17,874 nt of DNA from Blastocladiella britannica (lineage: Eukaryota; Blastocladiomycota; Blastocladiomycetes; Blastocladiales; Blastocladiaceae): NCBI GenBank assembly GCA_025349905.2, contig MU624906.1:1-17874 (forward strand). Reading direction: 5' to 3'. A program made the position numbers and the translations under genes. Shown piece after piece: positions 10,263 to 17,558 of the stretch (within the stretch, counting starts at the first letter, position 1; each line of letters begins with the position of its first letter). The notes beneath the pieces are model-generated. The model saw nothing but the letters and a program-made list of their open reading frames with translations. It made no database searches and was not told the DNA's origin.

Positions 10263-11381
10263 ATGCATATCGACGACACCAAATGGGAAAGTAGGGACGG
10301 CTGTGGCAGCGAGAACCCACTTGTACTGGCGCTGGCCGCCGAGCCCGACCTCTATCCATCAAAAAGGATGAGGAACAAGCAATTGCCGTCCTTGGCAGCG
10401 CTCCCGCTCGAACTCCTGGAAATCATTTTCGCGCATCTCGAGCATGTTCCTCTAACATATGACGCCCTACTCGACTCCTCACCAATAGCCACCTTTGCCG
10501 CTCTGGCTGGTACTTGCCGCGACCTGCATGCCGCGGCGTTGCCTTATCTCTACCGGTGCCCTGCCGTCGAGACATCTTCGCAGCGTAATGCCCTCATGCG
10601 CACCCTGTCTCGGTCGCCAAAGGTCACCCGCCACTGCGCCGGGTTGGATTTCGGTCACTTGGCGCTCAACGCGCGCAACCTGTCCCTGGCAGAGGCACGC
10701 GCCATGACCCCTGCACTTCTGACCCCCTGGAGGAGAACGATACTTGAAGGGGAGGATGATGAGCCGTGCCGGCCCATGGCGGTATTTGTGGTCCGGTTCT
10801 CGGCCAGTCTCTACCGCGCATTCCTCCCACTGCTCCGACCCCTATCGGCATCGCAGCTGCGTCTGACGCGTCTAGTGCTGGTCGGGATCAAGGCCGCCGA
10901 CGTGGATCTGGTAATGCTGCTACACAAGGCGGCGTGGTCGCTGGCGGTGCTGTCGGTGGCCTGGAACCCGGACCTGACGGACCGCACGCTCGAGTATCTA
11001 GCGCACGTGGGAGCGCCGGACCTCCGTGCGCTCGACCTCTCGCATTGCACCAAGCTGACGGACGCGGCGCTGGCCGCCACTGCCGCCGCCGCACCGGACT
11101 GCCGCGTGCTTGGGATCGCGGGATTGCCAAAGATCACGCTCAACGGACTGCTGGCTGCCATTTGCTTACCTGCGAGCCACTGGGGTACGTCGGTCCATAC
11201 ACTCTCAGTTTCGCTCTCCCCGCGGCTCCACAACGAGCGGGTGGTGGCGCGCGCGTGGGAGGCGACATTGGCTGGACACGAGCCCACGTTGGCGATCGCT
11301 CGCGGCTATGCCATGTTAAACGTCCCGATTCCGTCGCTATCATCGCGGCCCCTCGTGTTTGAGAACATGCTGCAGCTGTAA
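10263..11381 (+). CDS. F-box/leucine-rich-repeat protein (SCF ubiquitin ligase adaptor)
   Basis: This single-exon gene encodes 372 residues. An F-box spans about 44-100, with LPLELLEIIFAHLE at its start, TCRDLHAAALPYLYRCPAV at its end, and a fungal-style insert between helices. Residues about 200-300 contain leucine-rich repeats of the RNI/cysteine-containing type, for example LRALDLSHCTKLTDAAL and LAVLSVAWNPDLTDRTL. F-box proteins bind Skp1 through the F-box and recruit substrates through the repeats, so an SCF substrate-receptor role is likely; the substrate is unknown. The start is ambiguous: ATG 10263 opens the frame, but an in-frame ATG at 10368 (MRNKQLP) has a good context and begins just ahead of the F-box. 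The stop is 6 nt before the ATG of the next gene on the same strand. Confidence 0.88.
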   Translation: MHIDDTKWESRDGCGSENPLVLALAAEPDLYPSKRMRNKQLPSLAALPLELLEIIFAHLEHVPLTYDALLDSSPIATFAALAGTCRDLHAAALPYLYRCPAVETSSQRNALMRTLSRSPKVTRHCAGLDFGHLALNARNLSLAEARAMTPALLTPWRRTILEGEDDEPCRPMAVFVVRFSASLYRAFLPLLRPLSASQLRLTRLVLVGIKAADVDLVMLLHKAAWSLAVLSVAWNPDLTDRTLEYLAHVGAPDLRALDLSHCTKLTDAALAATAAAAPDCRVLGIAGLPKITLNGLLAAICLPASHWGTSVHTLSVSLSPRLHNERVVARAWEATLAGHEPTLAIARGYAMLNVPIPSLSSRPLVFENMLQL

Positions 11382-11387
11382 ATATAA

Positions 11388-13752
11388 ATGTACTCTTTCA
11401 ACGATAAAGATATGTCTTTGAGCAACAGCAGCGTCCCCGTTCTCGAACTCGGCCCGACGCTCACGGTATTGGCAGAATCGCTGGTCGCCAACATCACCAC
11501 CGAATGCATATACTTGGCTGCCCACGCGCAGTCGGTTGGTTTGGTGCCCACACGCGCGTATCTCTTGCTTGGCCCGCCCGGCTCGGGCAAGACGTGGATC
11601 GTTCGGTGCCGTGCCGTCCCGGCTCTTAATTTGCGAGTTAAAAGCCAAGCTCAAAAAAACATCGTAAATAATACAGACGCGTTGTGGCCACGCTGCAATC
11701 GCAGGCGGCAACAGCGCGTATTCACCACCTCTCGGCCATTGACGGGGTCCGATTCTGCGCGCGCGACGACAATGCCGGCAAATCGTATTTTGGCTTGGAC
11801 CGTATTGTGCCCCGCCAGGCGCTACGTGATTCGGCAACACATGCTCCGCTCGTACTTGTCATGGACGATCTTGGCGACATTGGGGAATGTGTGTTCGTTT
11901 TCTTTTGCTGTTGAAAATTTGAATTGACATGGTTGTGCGAAACCAGATCCAATGCTGGAGACGGCGCGGACCTTGTTCTTTGCGCAATTGCGAGCGTTTC
12001 TGGACGGATTGATGCCAGAGCAGGCGGTGCGCGTCAATATTCCTCATCTTTCAATAGAATTGACACAATGTTGGACAGGTCGCGATCCTGGCAGCGGCAT
12101 CCAAGCCGCTCTCGGATCAGGGGCGGATATTTTCGCATACGACGAGCATTCCGGCACTGACTCGGTGCGTAGCTTAAAACCAACTCCGTTTCCTGCCCTG
12201 ACTTTAAACTCAATAGGGAACACCGTCTCGAGTTGCTTCATCGCCAATTTGCGGCCCTTTCTCTGGCCATGGAGGCCCGGGAACCCCAGGACGGCGTGGA
12301 ACTCAGCGACATTCCTTCATACTACGCCGAGGTATCCTTTTATTCTTCTTCGATTTTTGGTGTTGGACCTCACAAAGAAAGACAGCGCACGCCTGGATTT
12401 GTCGCACGTGATCTAGCGCTGTTACTGCGCTCGCTAGCCCTAGTGTTGATGGCAGACCCGCTGGCACCCATCACCCCGAACCTGCTCGACACGGCGCTGT
12501 CACACGTGCGGCCGTCGGTCGCCGTCACAGAGCAGTACACGCGCCCGATCCCGCGTTTCGCATGGACTGCTGTTGGCGGGTACGAGCCGGTGGTGCGGGC
12601 GTTGCGAGCGGCGGTGGTAGGCCCACTGCGACGGCCCGAGGCGTACGCGCGGATCGGCGCCAGAGCACCCGGTGGGGTTCTGCTCTTTGGCCCACCTGGG
12701 TGCGGCAAGTCGCTGCTGGTGCATGCTTTGGCGTCTGAGCCGGGGTTGACGGTTGTGAGCGTCAAGGGGTTCGTTCACAAATTTTGAGGATCCACATTAT
12801 GTTGGCAAACAGACTGACGACCTTCAATATTGTAAAAAAAAAAAAAAAGCCCAGAACTGCAGTCCAAGTACTTTGGCGAGTCGGAAGCGCGGATCCGCGC
12901 TTTGTTTGCCGACGCCCGGAAAGCGGCGCCGTGCGTCTTGTTTTTCGACGAAATGGATGTGGTTGGGAGCAAGCGCGAGTGGTCTTCGGGGTCCGGAGGA
13001 TCTGAGGGAGGTGGGGGCACCGCTGCTTCGGTCAGCGAGCGCGTTCTCAGCACACTTCTCAACGAGATGGACGGCGTGCAGGCGCGGAATGGCGTAGTGG
13101 TCGTTGGGTGCACGAGCCGGCCGAATGCCATGGACGACGCGCTGTTGCGGCCTGGTACATCAAGGTTTTTTTGTTGTCGTTAAAGGAGACGATCTCACTC
13201 ACACGAAAAAAAAATTGGACAGGACGAATCGACCAACTGATCCTGGTCGGCCTTCCCACCGAACTCGACCGACTCGCAATCCTCAAATCGCTCCCGGCTC
13301 GACTAGCCCACGACGTGTCGTGCGCCACGATCGCGCGGCACACGGACGGGTGCACGGGTGGGGACCTGGTGGTGCTGGTTCGCGAGGCCGGGATCCTGGC
13401 CATGGCCGAGACACCGGGGCCCTACCAGCCCAAATTCATTTCGTGGCGGCACGTAGTGGCAGCTGCTCGTGAAGTGTTGCGCGTGTCATTGCCTTCGTCA
13501 GCTGGCCCCGACGTCCCACCAGACCAGGGACAGATGATCCAGCTATTACCGGAAGCCATCGAGAGCATGAGCTTGCATGACCCAGAGAGCAGGAGCAACA
13601 GCGATGATGGCGGTGACTGGGAGGATGTCGAGGAGGAGGAAATGCCGACATTGAGCAATGAGCAACGCGTGGTCGCTGCCGCCGCGATCATGCAGCCGTA
13701 CCTGGCGTTCCTGAACCAGCGGTCGTCGTCGGCCCTGCCGCCAAGACGATGA
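11388..13752 (+). CDS. PEX1: Tandem AAA+ ATPase of the PEX1 type, lacking N-terminal domains
   Basis: Eight exons (11388-11605, 11677-11888, 11947-12026, 12079-12164, 12217-12331, 12386-12768, 12850-13154, 13223-13752) join to 642 residues. D1 has Walker A GPPGSGKT at 62-69 and a degenerate Walker B (LVLVMDDLGD, D136-D137), and no RPGRFD arginine-finger motif. D2 is canonical: GPPGCGKS at 339-346, pore loop KYFG at 371-374, FFDE at 396-399, LLRPGRID at 463-470. PEX1 is favoured by the DDLxD Walker B of D1, GFVARDL after D1 (241-247), VSVKGPEL-SKY, and TSRP instead of TNRP. With PEX6, PEX1 extracts ubiquitinated PEX5 from peroxisomes. Usual PEX1 proteins exceed 1000 residues; the N-terminal domains are absent here, and an in-frame TAA sits directly before ATG 11388. 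ATG 11412 has a better context and is an alternative start. The donor of intron 3 could also be 6 nt later. AFG2B/SPATA5L1 or PEX6 are alternative identities. Confidence 0.7.
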
Positions 13753-13776
13753 CTCCATAAAAAAATATGTATTCCT
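13753..13776. terminator. Shared AT-rich 3' end between convergent PEX1-like gene and COQ7
   Basis: Only 24 nt separate the two stop codons. The spacer contains ATAAAAAAATATGTAT, an A-rich stretch that could serve as a degenerate poly(A) signal on the + strand. The 3' UTRs of the two convergent genes must overlap. Confidence 0.45.
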
Positions 13777-14530
13777 TCAAACGCGCTTGGCGACCTCAAT
13801 CACGGCCCGGCACCCAGTCATGAGCAGCGGCTTGAGAATCGCAGCACCGGGAGCGCCGGCGGCATTATGCTCCAGGGCAATGGTGCGGTGGTCGAGTTCC
13901 TCGTCGCGGAATTTCTTGAGCGTCTCGACCAGCTCCAACAACTCCTCGCGACGTTCCAGGTTCTCGTTCCCGGGCTCGTCGAGGATCGCCACCAGCTTAC
14001 GTACTTGGCTGTACCATACCCATATCAATATCCATACCATCAATAAAATGGGAGCAAGCGTACTCGTTGTAATGCTCGCCAATCACCGTCTCCACCGCGT
14101 CCGTGAGCGCCATGGCGCCCTCTTTCCCCAGCGCAGCCGATGCCGCGCCGACCGCAAACCCGGCCGCGTGCCACACGGGCGTCAGCAGCGACGGCCGCGC
14201 GCGCCACTGCGGAATCAGCCGGTTAAACGCGTCCAAGTGCACCACTTCTTGGTCGCGCATGTGCTCCAGTACGGGACGCAGGGCAGGGTCGCGGCCCAGG
14301 ACCGCTAACTGGCCCTGGTAGATGGTGTTGGCGCCGATCTCGCCCGCTTGGTCGACGCGCAGGACCGAGTCGATCAGGGCTCGCTGAGCAGCCGACAGGG
14401 GCTTAGTTGTGGCACTTACAGTGGTCGTTGAGTAGAGGGAGGCTGTAATTGCGGCCAGTGGCCGACGAGCCATGGCGGTCCGCGCGGCCTGGCGGACGAG
14501 GATCAGATTTGCGGTTGCAGGCATCGTCAT
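13777..14530 (-). CDS. COQ7: COQ7, 5-demethoxyubiquinone hydroxylase (mitochondrial)
   Basis: Exons 14530-14064 and 14008-13777 join to 232 residues, close to yeast Coq7 (233). The 55-nt intron (GTACGC...ACAG) splits GEHYN-DQVRKL, and splicing restores it. The di-iron ligands follow the COQ7 pattern: E64 (DQAGEIGA), E95 and H98 (DQEVVHLD), E147 (DAVETVIGEHYN), E193 and H196 (FRDEELDHR). Residues 1 to about 35 are basic, hydroxylated and free of acidic residues (ILVRQAARTAMARRPLAAI), as in a mitochondrial presequence. The enzyme hydroxylates the demethoxyubiquinone ring in the penultimate step of ubiquinone synthesis, on the matrix face of the inner membrane. Two near-adjacent ATGs (14530 and 14524) could start the protein. 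A run of twelve A's (minus strand) lies directly before the first. PSMB1 ends 47 nt upstream on the same strand. Confidence 0.96.
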
Positions 14531-14577
14531 TTTTTTTTTTTTGTTCAAAAAACATAAGAAAAAAACCAAAGAGTAAA
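14531..14577 (-). promoter_or_regulatory. 47-nt spacer between PSMB1 stop and COQ7 start, with A12 leader
   Basis: Read on the minus strand this spacer is A/T-rich throughout and ends with twelve consecutive A's directly abutting the COQ7 ATG. It must hold both the PSMB1 3' end signal and the COQ7 5' UTR, unless the COQ7 promoter lies within the PSMB1 last exon. No canonical AATAAA or TATA box stands out. Confidence 0.45.
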
Positions 14578-15534
14578 TCAATCCTTCTTGAGATCGTACG
14601 AGAGCTTCTCGACGCCGTTCTTGGTAATGACAAAGATCTCCACCTGGTCGCCCGTGTAAATGTCGCGCTCGGTGGCCGACGTGAACGCATCCTTGACCAG
14701 CTGCAGCGCCTTTTCCAGCGGCAGGAATGGCGGGTTGGCCTCCTGCGCCATGTTCTTGAATCCGACCTGTCTCCTTAATGTTGTTAGTAATGGGTCCCTT
14801 AACACACACACGCAAAAAAAAAGAGGGAATACCTGGTTGTCAAGGAACGGCTGGATCAACGCCACGCCCGATCCGGCCGCCTGCCAGCGGTACCGCTCAA
14901 ACGACCCGACCGGATCGTAGTTGAAGATGCACCCTTTGCCGTCGGCATCAACGCCGGCCAAGATGTTGTGCACGTAGTACGGGAAGAACCGCTTGCCGTA
15001 CAGCGTGTTGGAGAGCATCTGGGCCAACGCAGGGGTCGACATGGGCTTGTCGTGCGCGTACTGGTACTGCTCCATGCGCTGCGACAGGTGCGACGCCAGC
15101 GCAGTGGCATCGCCGTAGAACCCGCAGCAGGCCACCACCGACGAGTCGCTCCTTCATTACGTATTTTCTCATATATTTAGTCATCAACGTAAAGTATGAA
15201 TATTTTAGTAGCGCACAGCTGAAAGGCCTTGGGCGCATAGCGCGAGTTGATAAGGTAACCGTCCGACTGGCGCGTGTCGGCGGCAATGATGGCGTAGTCC
15301 TCGCCGGCAATGGCCACGGCAGTGCTGTTTATTATTATTACAGCGTGTCCGATCAGATCGACCCGATCAAGTACATATACCATAATTCATTTGGTCGAGT
15401 CGAAACCAGAAGGAACGGCGCCAATCAAACCAAGAAAATTAAGATACATACCCGCCATTGTCGGCATAGGGATCGACACGGCGCTGCATGGGACCAGCGG
15501 CAGCAATGGGGGCGGTGGACGGCGTCGAGTACAT
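14578..15534 (-). CDS. PSMB1: 20S proteasome subunit beta-6 (PSMB1/Pre7)
   Basis: Four exons (15534-15452, 15324-15217, 15148-14833, 14766-14578) join to 231 residues (human PSMB1 has 241). The introns are 127, 68 and 66 nt. Family landmarks: DPYADNGGTAVAIAGEDYAI at 21-40, ADTRQSDGY, VACCGFYGD, RFFPYYVHNILAGVD, FNYDPVGSFERY, LDNQVGFKNM, ERDIYTGDQVEIFVITK, ending in LKKD. Introns interrupt GG|TAVAIAG, FQL|DSSVV and LDNQ|VGFKN, and splicing restores all three. Beta-6 is a structural, non-catalytic subunit of the inner beta ring. The Gly-Thr at 28-29 is at the position of the catalytic Thr in active subunits but does not act as one in this family. The first intron is the longest in the window. 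The ATG sits immediately after an AT-rich TTTATA on the coding strand. Confidence 0.96.
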
Positions 15535-15672
15535 TATAAATTTGGTTGATTGGTCAAATTGATTGATTTTCTTTCCGTGAAAGCGAAATCACTTGGCCCT
15601 GATCAACTGCCCGCACACCCTCGCACGCCAAAATTTTAACGGTAAGATTGAAGAAAAAAAGAAGCATTGATC

Positions 15673-17280
15673 TTAACGGTGAAGTCGGGATGCAATATGC
15701 GCCAAAGTTTTGCTGGTTAACGGTGCGGCCTCGGGCTTGGCCAGTCCAAGGTGCGAGGCAAACTCGACAACGAAATCAAGCGTATACAGCGTCATGCACG
15801 GATCGCTGCCCGTGACCGCCCCCGTCACCACGTCCGGGTGCGCTCGCAGCCAACCCTGTACGGCTCGCGCGTTGTGCCGGATCGCAAGCGTACAGATCCG
15901 CTGCCAGACGCTGGTTGGAACAGTCGGGAATCGGGTGTACCACCACTCGAGCACGTCCGCGGCATCTTTCGCGGCCACGTGCTCGAGATACAGGGAACAG
16001 TCGAGGTCTTGGGGCGGCAGCTGGTCTTGGTGGGTCTCCCACCACATCAAGGGTGAGAGCATTGCGTTTTGAAGGGCAACTACGACGATATGTGGGCCCC
16101 AGTCGATTTCCAGCTCGGCCGACATGTGGAGTATGCAGTCAAGCACGTCGATCTTGCCTTGGCGCACGCAATCACTGACGGCATCGGGCGTGAAGGAAAT
16201 CGTCTTGCCGAGAACAATGCTTTTTTCGATCCACCACTGCATCAGAGGCGCTGTCGCGGTAGGGCTCCAATCAAATAATGACGGGAGGTCCGCGTCGTGC
16301 CAGTCCGGCGCAAACGGAAATGCATGGAGTGAGCTGTCCCAATGCGTGCCGGACGAGTGCGAGTGTTGCCACAGCCAGTCCGCGCCCTCAACTGCAAAGC
16401 TCCACCCGCCCGTCCTGGTGAGGTTTCGAGACCCAAACGTGTGCTCGGGAGTGCGGTGCCGTAGAAACCGGGCCCACCACCACTCGACCACTGCTGTGTC
16501 CTCGTGGCCAAGGGACGCTTTGACAATTTTGTCCAATATTTCGGGCAAAGGCAGCTCGGAGCCATTAGCAACGCGCATCCACCACCAATCGAGTGCCTGG
16601 ACAGAGGCAGAGCAAAGAAACGTTAAATACTCGGAGGAGCCGACAAGATCACTCATCGCGGCAGTTGCGGACCCTTGAGATGAAAACCAGCGATCGAAAA
16701 GTTGCGTGTTCCCCTTGGATGCGGACAGCAGGGCAAGGTCGGGCGTTAATTCCTCCAGATACCCGCGATCGAGGCTCCAATGCAGCACGTTGGTATACCC
16801 GGCGGCCGCTGGTGCTCCCCACCTGTATAGCCGCCAAGGAATATCCTCGGCCAGAGTGGGGTTGGCAATGGTGAGATACCAATCAACGACATTTGTGTGC
16901 CCATGCTTCATAGCCGCAGTCAATAGACCCGAGTAGTCCAATCTCGTCCAGGTCGCATGGCCCGAGGTTCCTGGCCCAGTACGGTTCCAAAGCTCGACAA
17001 GCGCTGGCAGATCACCAATCTCTCCGGCGACGACGAATGTTTCTTTGAGTGTGGCGAGAATAATGTGGCCCGGGTAGTGCGACAAGAGGTACAGATGACC
17101 GTGCTCGAGAACACGCGCTGGCTGGTACTCGGAAAATCCGCGCGAGAGCACTGCGGCGAGGATGGTCTGGCGTGCATTTCTGGCGATGGGGAGCACGTTG
17201 AGTACCGACAGCGCGTCCTCGGGCGAGTGTGTGGCACCGGCGGCCCGCTCGAGGATCATTTCGGCGACGTGTTCAATCAT
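15673..17280 (-). CDS. Divergent ankyrin-like repeat protein with Trp-Trp signature
   Basis: This single-exon gene encodes 535 residues, starting at the ATG at 17280 (MIEHVAEMIL); the frame is open a little further upstream, but only to a TTG codon. About a dozen repeats of roughly 30-45 residues each contain a helix of the form G-(H/D/N)-x-x-(V/A)-(V/L)-x-W-(W/Y). Examples are KHGHTNVVDWYL (125-136), AAGYTNVLHWSL (159-170), SVQALDWWW, TAVVEWWWARF (259-269), LMQWWIEK, RQGKIDVLDCIL, AADVLEWWYTRF and NARAVQGWL. The form resembles the second helix of ankyrin repeats, with Trp replacing usual Leu positions. The N-terminus (helical, EDALSVLNVLPIARNARQ) looks like a short capping or F-box-like segment, not firmly identifiable. 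It is probably a protein-interaction scaffold; no partner can be read. I associate this style with expanded families in Blastocladiomycota. No signal peptide or membrane segment is visible. Confidence 0.85.
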   Translation of the reverse strand: MIEHVAEMILERAAGATHSPEDALSVLNVLPIARNARQTILAAVLSRGFSEYQPARVLEHGHLYLLSHYPGHIILATLKETFVVAGEIGDLPALVELWNRTGPGTSGHATWTRLDYSGLLTAAMKHGHTNVVDWYLTIANPTLAEDIPWRLYRWGAPAAAGYTNVLHWSLDRGYLEELTPDLALLSASKGNTQLFDRWFSSQGSATAAMSDLVGSSEYLTFLCSASVQALDWWWMRVANGSELPLPEILDKIVKASLGHEDTAVVEWWWARFLRHRTPEHTFGSRNLTRTGGWSFAVEGADWLWQHSHSSGTHWDSSLHAFPFAPDWHDADLPSLFDWSPTATAPLMQWWIEKSIVLGKTISFTPDAVSDCVRQGKIDVLDCILHMSAELEIDWGPHIVVVALQNAMLSPLMWWETHQDQLPPQDLDCSLYLEHVAAKDAADVLEWWYTRFPTVPTSVWQRICTLAIRHNARAVQGWLRAHPDVVTGAVTGSDPCMTLYTLDFVVEFASHLGLAKPEAAPLTSKTLAHIASRLHR

Positions 17281-17558
17281 TTTCAAGGTCTATTTGCAAA
17301 TTGAATACACGGCTGCCCAATGAACACACGTGAACTCCCCGGAGCTTAACTGAGCTTGTAATCTCAGGGGAAAAAACAAAGAGCGGGATCTTGGACAAGT
17401 TTTGACGGCATTCCGAATCGAGTGGAAAGATTCCGACATTTCAGGTCGCTTGGGTGCAATCAATGCCGGTACTTGACTTTTTTGGGGGGGAATCAAAACT
17501 ACATTCGTTGTCCTTATTTCGTTTCTTACACGGCTGCGCACAGAACAGAGTTGAGGTG
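17281..17558. promoter_or_regulatory. Divergent intergenic region
   Basis: This 278-nt region between the ankyrin-like gene (-) and the right-edge gene (+) has no supported gene. It contains ATTCCGA twice in direct orientation (17410-17416 and 17430-17436), with starts 20 bp apart, about two helical turns. A T6-G7 homopolymer block lies at 17478-17490. The start of the right-edge gene is uncertain, so part of this region could be its 5' coding sequence. Confidence 0.35.

Noticed and set aside
12027..12216. Reading 11947-12416 as one uninterrupted exon
   Set aside because: The frame is open but the translation after PEQAVRVN loses all AAA character. Two 52-nt introns (12027-12078 and 12165-12216) restore VAILAAASKP and LTREHRLELL in phase.
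11388..13752. Assignment of the tandem AAA+ protein to AFG2B/SPATA5L1
   Set aside because: ERVLSTLLNEMDG resembles that family, but its D1 is normally canonical. The DD Walker B in D1, GFVARDL, VKGPEL and TSRP fit PEX1 better. Kept as an alternative, not excluded.
15549..15553. CCAAT box (minus strand) upstream of PSMB1
   Set aside because: It lies only 15 nt before the ATG, too close for a typical CCAAT element, and the surrounding TTGATTG repeats are simple AT-rich sequence.
17284..17286. Upstream TTG as the start of the Trp-Trp ankyrin-like protein
   Set aside because: TTG is not a credible start for a fungal nuclear gene; the in-frame ATG at 17280 is two codons downstream.
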